A DNA stretch of 64,000 nt, taken from the NCBI GenBank assembly GCA_004297465.1, contig SCUB01000001.1, positions 186,001-250,000 of the forward strand. Reading direction: 5' to 3'. The notes below the pieces were generated by a model. That model did no database searches. It saw only the letters and a program-made list of their open reading frames with translations, and had not been told where the DNA came from. The position numbers were made by a program, and so were the translations under genes. This DNA is from Xanthobacteraceae bacterium. Its GTDB lineage: Bacteria > Pseudomonadota > Alphaproteobacteria > Rhizobiales > Xanthobacteraceae. This document shows, piece by piece, positions 18,795 through 26,330 of this stretch. Numbering within the stretch: the first letter of the stretch is position 1; each line of letters begins with the position of its first letter.

Positions 18795-19979
18795 TCATTT
18801 GGCCCGTTCGATGAGCGCCATGCCTTCGCCGCGCCAGTGGCCGGCGCACACCGCGACGACCTGCGCCGGTGCCTGGCTTGCGGCGCGTTCCACGCCGCTG
18901 GCGTCGCCCGGCGCAAACAGCGCTCCGCGCGAAAGACTAAGCGCCCCGATCGCAACCGCCAGCGGAAACTGCGCTTCCATGGTGTTGCCGAACCGGGTGC
19001 CGAGGCCGCGCACCGGCACATCGGCATGGGCTTCGAGAAAACGGCGCTCGCCGGCGGTCGCCGGTTCCGCGCCGGTCGCGGTGGTGACGATGGCCGCGTC
19101 GGCCTCGCGGGGGCCGAGTTCGCGCCACATCGCCTCGAACGTGCCGGTGAGTGTTTCCTGCGGGGCGCGCCGGGCATGTCCCGCGACGGCGCCCGCCAGC
19201 CGCGCAAAAGGCCTGGCGCCGCGCGCCTCGGCGTGGCGGCGCGATTCGATCACCAGGAACACGCCGGCCGATCCCGGCGCGAAGCCGCCGGCCGGACCGC
19301 GCTGCCATACCGGCGCGAATTCGCGCCTGAGCGCGGCGGCGCATTCGTACAGCAGCATCAGGTCGAGCCGTTCGCTGTTGTAGGCGCCGCCCACCAGCGC
19401 GATATCGCTCTGGCCGGCGGCGATGCGGGCGAACGCGATGCGCACCGCGTTGATGCCGGCCTCCTCCTCGCCCATGAAGGTGCGCGACGAGCCGGTCACG
19501 CCGTGGACGATGGAAATGTTGCCGGCGAGCAGGTTGGGCAGTTGCGCCAGGAACAGCGTCGGCCGCAGGTTGTGCATCAGCCGCTCGTTCACGAGTCCGG
19601 ACGGCGCGCCGCTGGCGACCATCTCGGTCATGATGGCTGCATCGACGCCGACGTCGCGCTCGCCGCCGCCGGAGGCGACGATCATGTCGGTGCGCGCCAG
19701 AAGATCAGCCTTGCCCTTGATCCCGGCGGATTCCAGCGCCAGACCCGCGGCGTAGGTACCGATGCGCTGCAGCGCCTCCATCTGGCGCTGGTCGCTCTTT
19801 TTCGGGATCTGGGCGTCGAAGGTGACCGGCGCCAGCGGATGCACCAGCCATGGCGCGAAGGTCTTGTCGTCGACATTGACGCGGCCCTGTTCGAGCGCCT
19901 CCCAGTGCGCGTCCAGTCCTTCGCCCAGCGACGAGATCAGGCCGATGCCGGTGATCCACGTTTCCTGCCGGTCAGTCAT
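18795..19979 (-). CDS. fabF2: Degenerate beta-ketoacyl-ACP synthase homologue (FabF2), chain-length-factor-like
   Basis: A 394-residue protein with the full ketoacyl synthase layout but none of the catalytic residues. Where active enzymes have TACxSG it reads VTGSSRT (residues 161-167), the first histidine motif is replaced by TTATGAEP (about 299-306), and the second (GHTxxAAG) by GNTMEAQ (about 331-337). Loss of all three residues is what one sees in the KS-beta/chain length factor partners of type II polyketide synthases. Its place beside an intact synthase suggests a heterodimer that sets the length of the very-long acyl chain; this is inference. The start ATG overlaps the fabZ stop by 8 bp. 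Confidence 0.82.
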   Translation of the reverse strand: MTDRQETWITGIGLISSLGEGLDAHWEALEQGRVNVDDKTFAPWLVHPLAPVTFDAQIPKKSDQRQMEALQRIGTYAAGLALESAGIKGKADLLARTDMIVASGGGERDVGVDAAIMTEMVASGAPSGLVNERLMHNLRPTLFLAQLPNLLAGNISIVHGVTGSSRTFMGEEEAGINAVRIAFARIAAGQSDIALVGGAYNSERLDLMLLYECAAALRREFAPVWQRGPAGGFAPGSAGVFLVIESRRHAEARGARPFARLAGAVAGHARRAPQETLTGTFEAMWRELGPREADAAIVTTATGAEPATAGERRFLEAHADVPVRGLGTRFGNTMEAQFPLAVAIGALSLSRGALFAPGDASGVERAASQAPAQVVAVCAGHWRGEGMALIERAK

Positions 19980-20445
19980 GGCGCGGCTCCGGAAATGCAA
20001 GGCCGATGCGGGCCGCCGCCGCCGCCATGTGCTCGCGCAGCGCCGGGGTGGGGAACGGCAGGGTGCGCAGCGTCAGCGTCGCCTCGCAGGTCGGCTGGCC
20101 GCCGACGGCGATGGCGGCATCGGCGACCGCAAAGCCCGAACCGACATGCTCGATGCGCGCTGTGATGGCGAGGTCGTGGCCGGGCGTGACGAACTGGCGC
20201 AGCTTGACGGCCTTGATCGCGGCGAGAAACGCCATGGCCTCGAACCTGAGCAGGGCCACCGTCAGCCAGCCGGCCGCCTGGGCCATGGCCTCGACCAGCA
20301 GCACGCCCGGCATCAGCGGGTAGCCGGGAAAATGCCCCTCGAACACTGGACTCTGTTCCGGAATGCGGGCCTCGGCGGCGATGGTCCGGGCATCGAGATC
20401 GAGCGCGGCGATGCGATCGATCATCTGGAAATATTCGAGCTTCAT
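19972..20445 (-). CDS. fabZ: (3R)-hydroxyacyl-ACP dehydratase, FabZ-like, of the acpXL cluster
   Basis: A 157-residue hot-dog-fold dehydratase. The catalytic His38 (GHFPGYPLMPG) and Glu52 (VEAMAQ) of the FabZ family are both present. It would remove water from 3-hydroxyacyl-AcpXL in each elongation cycle of the very-long-chain acid. ATG 20445 (MKLEYFQMIDRI) is a standard FabZ N-terminus; the longer open frame upstream runs through the acpXL gene. It lies 10 bp behind acpXL and overlaps fabF2. Confidence 0.9.
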   Translation of the reverse strand: MKLEYFQMIDRIAALDLDARTIAAEARIPEQSPVFEGHFPGYPLMPGVLLVEAMAQAAGWLTVALLRFEAMAFLAAIKAVKLRQFVTPGHDLAITARIEHVGSGFAVADAAIAVGGQPTCEATLTLRTLPFPTPALREHMAAAAARIGLAFPEPRHD

Positions 20446-20455
20446 CGCCGATGCG

Positions 20456-20737
20456 TCAGGCCTGCTTGGCCGCAACCAGTTCGTCGATCCGCGCCGACAG
20501 GTTGCCGAGCACGAAATACTGGTCGGTCGTCGCCTTGCCCTCATTGACCTCCTGGGTCCACTTCTCCAGCGGCAGCTTGATGCCAAAGGTCTTGTCGATG
20601 GCGAAGGCGATGTCGAGGAAGTCGAGGCTGTCGATGCCGAGGTCGTCGATGGCGTGGCTTTCCGGCTTGATGGAATCGAGCGGAATGTCGCAGGTCTCGG
20701 CGATGATCTTGGCCACCTGGTCATACGTTGACGACAT
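20456..20737 (-). CDS. acpXL: Special acyl carrier protein AcpXL
   Basis: A 93-residue acyl carrier protein. The phosphopantetheine attachment serine is Ser37 in GIDSLDF. The protein is longer than the housekeeping carrier and has the Rhizobiales-specific middle segment ([14 protein letters not shown]) of AcpXL, which carries 27-hydroxyoctacosanoic-type acids for lipid A. It is the first gene of the minus-strand cluster acpXL-fabZ-fabF2-fabF1-adh-lpxXL, whose members are spaced by overlaps or short gaps and so are probably one operon read from a promoter just above 20737. Confidence 0.95.
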   Translation of the reverse strand: MSSTYDQVAKIIAETCDIPLDSIKPESHAIDDLGIDSLDFLDIAFAIDKTFGIKLPLEKWTQEVNEGKATTDQYFVLGNLSARIDELVAAKQA

Positions 20738-20891
20738 CTGTCAGCCCTTGGTTGATGCGGGGGGATGGCTGCCGAAAAAGCGTGGGAAACACGCGAGGCC
20801 ATGGCACCCGCGTGGACATGATGCTCCTTGACGGCGGCGTATCGGCTGCCGTCGTCTTCGGCAAGAGCCTGTTTTCAAGCCTCTTTTTTGA

Positions 20892-21263
20892 CTACTCCGT
20901 CCGTATATCGGAGAGGGCGGGCGAGTTCAATGGCGCGGCCGGGCGCAGCAGCGCAAGGAAAGCGGCTGGGCCGGCTTCGGAGCGGTGAGTGTCGAGGTGG
21001 TGCAGGCCGCAATCGCGCCGGCCAACCAGCACGCAATCCTGCGCCTTGCGCAGTTCGGCCAACGTGACCGCAAGCCAGATGCCGCTGGCCGTCAGCGCCA
21101 CCGCGACGGCAAATCCAGCGGCGTTGGCGATCATGCGCCGACGATAGTCGTCGGCCTCGCTGTCGCCGGGATGATTGGCAAAGCCGGCCGGCGAAGGCCC
21201 GGGCTTCCGGCGCGGCCGGAACGGCACGATGCGGGAATCTTCGCCTGAGATCGACCGGGGCAT
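20892..21263 (-). CDS. Small membrane protein of unknown function
   Basis: A 123-residue protein with a charged, proline-rich N-terminal 40 residues, then DDYRRRMIANAAG and one membrane helix at about residues 47-68, then a short segment with two cysteines (QDCVLVGRRDC). The tyrosine-arginine motif before the helix and the CVL..RRDC piece after it resemble small conserved hypothetical proteins I associate with Bradyrhizobium-type genomes. No function is known to me. The C-terminal 30 residues are low in recognisable features. Confidence 0.55.
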   Translation of the reverse strand: MPRSISGEDSRIVPFRPRRKPGPSPAGFANHPGDSEADDYRRRMIANAAGFAVAVALTASGIWLAVTLAELRKAQDCVLVGRRDCGLHHLDTHRSEAGPAAFLALLRPAAPLNSPALSDIRTE

Positions 21264-21294
21264 GATTTATTCTAGCGCCTCTTCGGCGGTCCTG

Positions 21295-21426
21295 TCACTT
21301 CTTGCCGGGCGGCAGCCGCACGGCGAAGTCGAGCACGGCCTTCTGGCGGGGCCTGGCGCGAATGCGCAGGATCGCGCCATGGGCGATGACGCAATAGTGG
21401 CAGTCGTTGCCGCCGCCGGAGGCGGG
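21295..21426 (-). pseudogene. Remnant of an AhpD-like peroxidase-related (carboxymuconolactone decarboxylase family) gene
   Basis: Read on the minus strand this stretch encodes NDCHYCVIAHGAILRIRA followed at once by PRQKAVLDFAVRL and a stop. The first part is the CxxCxxxH redox site of the peroxidase-related AhpD-like family. The second part matches sequence that in intact proteins follows about 20 residues later, so an internal segment is missing. Sequence before and after does not continue the family. I read it as a decayed gene with an internal in-frame deletion and lost ends. The alignment is from memory of the family, not from a search. Confidence 0.6.
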
Positions 21427-21717
21427 CTCGTGGTGTTCATGATCGAATGTTCTGATGCGGCGGAATGAAGTGGCGGGCAGCAGGATGCATCGATCCGGCC
21501 CCAGCAGAAGTGTGGCGAGCAAAATCGCCAAACCTGCTGCCTGCTGTCGAGCAGTAGTTATATTTTCGATTTTCCCGAAAATGTATTCTGAAGACTAGAC
21601 GAAGGATGTAATGAATATCCTTATTACTCATATCGATGGAGCGAATTACTAAACGACAATTAACTCTTTTCCGTTATTTCAGCGTTGCCGGTTTTCGCGC
21701 TGCCGTGGATTTCAAAC
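21427..21717. other. AT-rich intergenic stretch upstream of the PilZ chemoreceptor
   Basis: No gene is supported here. GC content drops visibly from about 21540 to 21680. Small dyads are present, for example AAGGATG/CATCCTT-like arms around 21603-21624 and TTTTCG/CGAAAA at 21572-21589. The region most likely holds the promoter of the chemoreceptor gene, but no convincing -35/-10 pair stands out. Confidence 0.4.
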
Positions 21718-24108
21718 ATGCTGAGAATTCGTTTCATCCTGCCCTTGATTACATCAGTGCTGGTTTTTCTCATGCTGATGGTGTCCGGATATCTGGTCCT
21801 CGACTCCTATCGGCAGAAAGAGGCAGCAAACCGGTTCATCGAGATGAACCGGATCTCCGGCCATTTTCTGATAGGCAACGGTGAATGGGCGATCGAGCGC
21901 GGCATGAGCAACGCCGCGCTGCGCGCCGGTGAGGCGGCGGCTCCCGCGGTGCGGAGCGAAATCGCGCAACACCGCGCGCTGGCCGATCAGTCGCTGCAGG
22001 CGGCGCTTTCCGGCCTTGCCGGCGTTGCGGAAATGCGTGGCGGGCAAAAGGACATCGAGGCGGTGCAACAGGCGCATGCCGAAGTCGTTCGGCTGCGCGC
22101 GCGCATTGACGGAGCCATCGGCAAATCCGCTGACGCTCGCCCCGGCGTGGTGGCCGACGAGGCCGTACCGACGCTGACCCGGCTGATCGACAGGGCCGGA
22201 CACCTGCGCCTGATGCTCGAAACCCTGACGCTGTCGCCGGCTACCCGCATTGGACAGCTGGTGCAACTGCGCCATCTGGGCGCCGAGATGGCGGAATACG
22301 CCGGCCGCGAACGCGCGCAGCTTGCCGGCATCATCAATGCCCGGCGGCCGATGAGCGAGCAGGATTTCCAGGTGCTCGCCGAGGGGCGCGGCCACATCGT
22401 GCAGGCCTGGGAAGCCATCGCCATTCTGCGTTCCCGCGCCGACACGCCTGCCGGGCTGGCCAATTCGATCGGCGCCGTCGAGAAGCAGTATTTCGGCAGC
22501 TACGGCGAGTTGCGCGGGGCGGTTCTCGGCGCCGGCACCAGCGGCGCCTATCTTGTCGATGGCAGGGATTATTTCGATCGCGCGACGATGGCCATCAACG
22601 CCGTTCTCACCATGAACCGGGAGATGGGCGGCACGGCCGCTTCGGCGGCGGATGCCGAGGTCGCCGACAGCACCGGCCGTTCCCTGATCGCGGCAGGGGT
22701 GTTCGCGCTGGGCCTGATGCTGGCGCTGGCCGGTCTGTGGGTCACGTTCATGCGCATCGTGCGGCCGCTCTCGGCGATGACCCGCGCGATGGAAAAACTC
22801 GCAGCCGGCGACCTGACCGTAATGGTGGAGAGTCGGGCGCGGCGCGACGAAATCGGGCTGATGGCGGTAGCTGTCCAGGTGTTCAAGGACAACGCCATCG
22901 CCAAGGCGCGGCTGGAGGAGCGGCAGGAAGTGGCCGCGGTGGAGGCCGGACGCAACCGCAGCAAGGCGCTGATGGACATGGCCGAGAAGATCGAGAGCGA
23001 ATCGCGCTCGGCGATCGCGACGATCGAGGGCACCACCGAAAAGGTCGGCGGCGTGTCGCATTCCATGTCGGAATTCGCCCTCTCGGTGTCGAGGGATTCG
23101 CAGTCGGTGGCGGCAGCTTCCGAGGAGGCGCTGGTCAACGCGCAGACGGTGTCGGCGGCGGCCGAGCAGCTCTCGAACTCGATTGGCGAAATCTCCACGC
23201 AGGTGACACGCGCTTCCGCCGTGGCGCGCGTGGCGGTCGAAAGCGGCCAGAGAGCGGGTGATACAATCCGGTCTTTGACGGAAGCGGTGGCGCGGATTTC
23301 CGAAGTGACCCAGCTGATCGGCGACATCGCCGACCAGACCAACCTGCTTGCGCTCAACGCCACGATTGAATCGGCGCGCGCCGGCGAGGCGGGCAAGGGT
23401 TTCGCGGTGGTCGCCGCCGAGGTGAAGAACCTCGCCAACCAGACCGCGCGCTCGACCGCCGACATCGACCGGCAAATCGGCGAAATCCGCGCGGTGACCA
23501 ATGCCGCGGTCGAGGCCGTGAACGAGATTGGCGTCAACATCCAGGAAATCGACAGCGTGTCCGCGGCGATAGCGGCGGCGATGGAACAGCAGGGCGCGGT
23601 GACGCAGGAGATCGCTCGCAATGTCGCGCAGACGGCGGATGCCGCGCGAGAGGTTTCGGCGCGCATCCAGCATGTCAGCGCGAGCGCCAGCGAAGTCGGG
23701 CACCGTGCTGGCGATGTCAGTTCCGCGGTCGACACGGTGAACGCCAACGTCGCCGAACTTCGACAGATTCTCGTGCGCATCGTGCGGACTTCGACGGAGG
23801 ACGCCAATCGCCGCATGATGGCGCGTTATCTCGTCAATCTTGAATGCCAGCTCACGGATGAGCGCGGCAACACCTTCGCCGGCGAATTGCTGGATATCTC
23901 GGAAATGGGCGGCAACATCCGCAGCGACCGGCCCTTCGCGGGAACCGGCTCGTTCGCCGTCGCGGGGCTACGGACGCGCGTTTCCTTCAAGGTATGCACG
24001 CAGGAGGGCGGCCATATGTACGTGGAATTCCTGTTCTCCGGTGCGCAGAAGGAGGAATACCTCGCCTGGTTCCTCGCCCGCGTGCAGGGTCTGCGCCGTG
24101 TTGCCTGA
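21718..24108 (+). CDS. Methyl-accepting chemotaxis protein with C-terminal PilZ domain
   Basis: A 796-residue chemoreceptor. It has an N-terminal membrane helix (about 5-28), a large periplasmic helical sensor region (about 30-325), a second membrane helix (about 328-350), HAMP, and the signalling hairpin with tip [24 protein letters not shown]. After this, at about residues 700-796, comes a PilZ domain: RRMMARY as the RxxxR arm and DISEMGG as the (D/N)xSxxG motif that binds cyclic di-GMP. The fusion would let cyclic di-GMP tune a chemotaxis signal. ATG 21718 is preferred over a TTG 11 codons upstream because it gives a normal short cytoplasmic N-terminus. A terminator follows. Confidence 0.9.
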   Translation: MLRIRFILPLITSVLVFLMLMVSGYLVLDSYRQKEAANRFIEMNRISGHFLIGNGEWAIERGMSNAALRAGEAAAPAVRSEIAQHRALADQSLQAALSGLAGVAEMRGGQKDIEAVQQAHAEVVRLRARIDGAIGKSADARPGVVADEAVPTLTRLIDRAGHLRLMLETLTLSPATRIGQLVQLRHLGAEMAEYAGRERAQLAGIINARRPMSEQDFQVLAEGRGHIVQAWEAIAILRSRADTPAGLANSIGAVEKQYFGSYGELRGAVLGAGTSGAYLVDGRDYFDRATMAINAVLTMNREMGGTAASAADAEVADSTGRSLIAAGVFALGLMLALAGLWVTFMRIVRPLSAMTRAMEKLAAGDLTVMVESRARRDEIGLMAVAVQVFKDNAIAKARLEERQEVAAVEAGRNRSKALMDMAEKIESESRSAIATIEGTTEKVGGVSHSMSEFALSVSRDSQSVAAASEEALVNAQTVSAAAEQLSNSIGEISTQVTRASAVARVAVESGQRAGDTIRSLTEAVARISEVTQLIGDIADQTNLLALNATIESARAGEAGKGFAVVAAEVKNLANQTARSTADIDRQIGEIRAVTNAAVEAVNEIGVNIQEIDSVSAAIAAAMEQQGAVTQEIARNVAQTADAAREVSARIQHVSASASEVGHRAGDVSSAVDTVNANVAELRQILVRIVRTSTEDANRRMMARYLVNLECQLTDERGNTFAGELLDISEMGGNIRSDRPFAGTGSFAVAGLRTRVSFKVCTQEGGHMYVEFLFSGAQKEEYLAWFLARVQGLRRVA

Positions 24109-24119
24109 TCGGGATCTTT

Positions 24120-24143
24120 CGCGGGGGCGTCCCGCGTTTTTTT
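24120..24143 (+). terminator. Rho-independent terminator after the PilZ chemoreceptor
   Basis: A stem CGCGGG/CCCGCG (24120-24125 with 24131-24136) encloses a five-base loop and is followed by seven T residues (24137-24143). It ends the chemoreceptor transcript and touches the stop codon of the convergent IclR gene. Confidence 0.85.
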
Positions 24144-24987
24144 AAGATGCCGGCCACCGGCCGCCGACGCTTTCGCTCAATCTCCGGCACACCGCCTGAA
24201 GCGCCGCCGTCACCCTGGCGTCGTCGCGGCGGTCGAAAGCGCTGGTCGCCATCACCGTCGCCACCAGCGCCGGGCGGCCCTGGAGATCGAGGATCGGCAC
24301 CGCGGTGGCGCGCAATCCCGGAATCAGCAGTTCATCGACGGTTGCGCACATGTCGGCGCGGATCGTGGCGCGGATGGCGGCGACATCGATGGGGGTGGGC
24401 GAGGCGTCGGCGGCAAGCTCCCGCGCCACAGCCTCCTCGACTTCGGTGTCGTCCAGGAACGACAGGAATACCCGGCCGGTCGCCGAGCGCAGATAGGGAA
24501 AGACCGAGCCGACCGCAAGCGAGGTCAGCACCGGGATGCGGCCGGCATGCCAGCGCACCACCGTCGGCCCGAGCGGACCGCGCGCCGTGACAATCGTGGT
24601 GCGTCCGGTCTCCTGCGTGAAGGCGGCGATCGCCGGATCGGTGATGGCGAACACGTCGGTGCGCGCCAGCGCCGCAAGGCCAATCTGGATCGCCTGCGGG
24701 CCGAGATCGTAAAGTCCGGAACTGGCGTCCTGGCGGGCCAGGCCCGACTGCACCAGGCTGGCGAGGTAGCGGTGCGCCTGCGAGGCCGACAGCCCGGCCC
24801 TGCGCGCCACGGCTGTCAGGCTGGCAGGCCCGGCTTCCTCCGCCAGCGCCGCCAGCACCCGGAACCCGATGCCGGCCGACTGGATGCCGCGCCGCGCCGG
24901 CGCCAAGTCTCCGTCGTCAGCGACTGCGTCCAGAGCCTTGGGGATCGAATCTGCGAGAGATGTCACGCTTTGGCTCCTTGAGGGCAT
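24142..24987 (-). CDS. IclR-family transcriptional regulator
   Basis: A 281-residue regulator. An N-terminal winged helix (about residues 38-95, with LTAVARRAGLSASQAHRYLASLV as recognition region) precedes the IclR effector-binding domain (about 110-275, with VGSVFPYLRSATGRVFL). It is divergent from the FAD monooxygenase gene with about 100 bp between the starts, the usual arrangement for an IclR protein controlling an aromatic catabolic operon. The effector is unknown. The N-terminal 35 residues before the HTH are longer than usual, so a later start is possible, but no better ribosome binding site is visible. Confidence 0.87.
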   Translation of the reverse strand: MPSRSQSVTSLADSIPKALDAVADDGDLAPARRGIQSAGIGFRVLAALAEEAGPASLTAVARRAGLSASQAHRYLASLVQSGLARQDASSGLYDLGPQAIQIGLAALARTDVFAITDPAIAAFTQETGRTTIVTARGPLGPTVVRWHAGRIPVLTSLAVGSVFPYLRSATGRVFLSFLDDTEVEEAVARELAADASPTPIDVAAIRATIRADMCATVDELLIPGLRATAVPILDLQGRPALVATVMATSAFDRRDDARVTAALQAVCRRLSESVGGRWPAS

Positions 24988-25023
24988 GAACTGGCGCCAA
25001 GGCGATCATAGCCGGAAAATCGT

Positions 25024-25053
25024 TTGCACATAATAAAAATCATTGTATATGGG
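25024..25053 (+). promoter_or_regulatory. Putative promoter and operator-like half site upstream of the catabolic operon
   Basis: In the short divergent region between the IclR regulator and the FAD monooxygenase, TTGCAC (25024-25029) and TATATG (about 25046-25051) are 16 bp apart and could be -35 and -10 elements. The sequence ATTGTATA at 25042-25049 equals the left two thirds of the 12-bp palindrome in front of the Rieske oxygenase operon. The surroundings are much more AT-rich than the genes. Confidence 0.4.
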
Positions 25054-25089
25054 ATGAAAGATTGCAGCCCTTCCAGGGGGAGGACGACC

Positions 25090-26232
25090 ATGCGGATTGC
25101 CGTTCTCGGGGCAGGGCCGGCGGGGCTCTATTTCGCCTATCTGTGGAAGAAACGGCACCCGGAGGCGCAGGTCGATGTGTTCGAGCAGAACGCCGCCGAC
25201 GCCACCTGGGGCTTCGGGGTGGTGTTCTCCGACCGCGCCTGGGAATTCCTGCGCGCCGACGATCCGGAGACCGCCGATTTCATCTCGCCGCACATGGAGT
25301 CGTGGCGGAACCTGACGATCGATCATGCCGGCGAACGCCTCGCGATCGATGGCGTCGGCTTTTCGGCGATGGGACGGCTGCATCTGCTGCAGCTCCTGCA
25401 GCATCGCGCGCGCTCGGTTGGCGTCGCGCCGCGTTTTGAGACGACCATCACCACGATCGACCAGCTTGCGGGCTACGACCTCATCGTGGCCGCCGACGGC
25501 GTCAACTCGCTGGTGCGGCGCAGCTTCGAGGGCGACTTCAAGACCTCGACCTATTACATCGACAACAAGTTCGCCTGGTACGGCACCACCAAGCGGTTCG
25601 AGACCCTGACCCACACCTTCGTGCCGACCGCGCGCGGCGCCTTCAACGCCCATCACTACCGCTACTCGCCGACCATGAGCACCTTCATCGTCGAATGCGA
25701 CCGGCGGACCTGGGAAAACTATGGCTTCGCCGAGAAGTCCATCGAGGACTCCAAGGCGATCTGCGAGCAGGTGTTCGCGGCGACGCTCGACGGCCATCCC
25801 CTGGTGTCGAACAAGTCGATCTGGCGCAGCTTTCCATGGCTGTGGAACGAGCGCTGGTCGTTCCGCAACATGGTGCTGGTGGGCGACGCGCTGCACACCG
25901 CGCATTTCTCCATCGGATCGGGCACGCGGCTTGCCATGGAGGACGTCGTCGCGCTGGTCAAGTCGCTGGACGCGGAGGCCGGCGACGTGACGGCGGGCCT
26001 GCGGCGCTACGAGGCCGAACGCCGTCCCATTGTCGAAACGCTGATCAAGGCCGCCAAGGCCAGCGCCGACTGGTACGAACATTTTCCCGAGCACATGAAG
26101 ATGGCGCCGCTCGATTTCGTCTATGGTTACATCACCCGTTCGGGACGAGTCGATCCCGCGCGGTTGCGGCGCATGTCACCGCAGTTCATGGCACGCTACG
26201 AGATATCGAGGATCAATCAGATTCCACGCTGA
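25090..26232 (+). CDS. FAD-dependent aromatic (aryl-CoA type) monooxygenase
   Basis: A 380-residue flavoprotein. The N-terminal VLGAGPAGLYFAYLWKK binds the FAD ADP moiety, and VLVGDALHTAHFSIGSG (about residues 262-278) is the GD motif of class A hydroxylases. The overall pattern (WGFGVVFSD, RRSFEGDF, FIVECDRRTW) is that of salicylyl-CoA 5-hydroxylase and of the N-terminal half of 2-aminobenzoyl-CoA monooxygenase/reductase rather than of free-acid hydroxylases. It would hydroxylate a CoA-activated aromatic acid. ATG 25090 follows a strong GGGGGAGG ribosome binding site. A ligase and an old-yellow-enzyme reductase follow in the same operon. The substrate is inferred, not seen. Confidence 0.8.
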   Translation: MRIAVLGAGPAGLYFAYLWKKRHPEAQVDVFEQNAADATWGFGVVFSDRAWEFLRADDPETADFISPHMESWRNLTIDHAGERLAIDGVGFSAMGRLHLLQLLQHRARSVGVAPRFETTITTIDQLAGYDLIVAADGVNSLVRRSFEGDFKTSTYYIDNKFAWYGTTKRFETLTHTFVPTARGAFNAHHYRYSPTMSTFIVECDRRTWENYGFAEKSIEDSKAICEQVFAATLDGHPLVSNKSIWRSFPWLWNERWSFRNMVLVGDALHTAHFSIGSGTRLAMEDVVALVKSLDAEAGDVTAGLRRYEAERRPIVETLIKAAKASADWYEHFPEHMKMAPLDFVYGYITRSGRVDPARLRRMSPQFMARYEISRINQIPR

Positions 26233-26330
26233 TCCGGCGTCAACAAGCCGGACGGATGCGAAAAGATCCAGCCGGACAAAGAAGGTCGAGACAGGCGGCG
26301 CCAGCCGCCTCGCTATGGAGAGGGGACATC

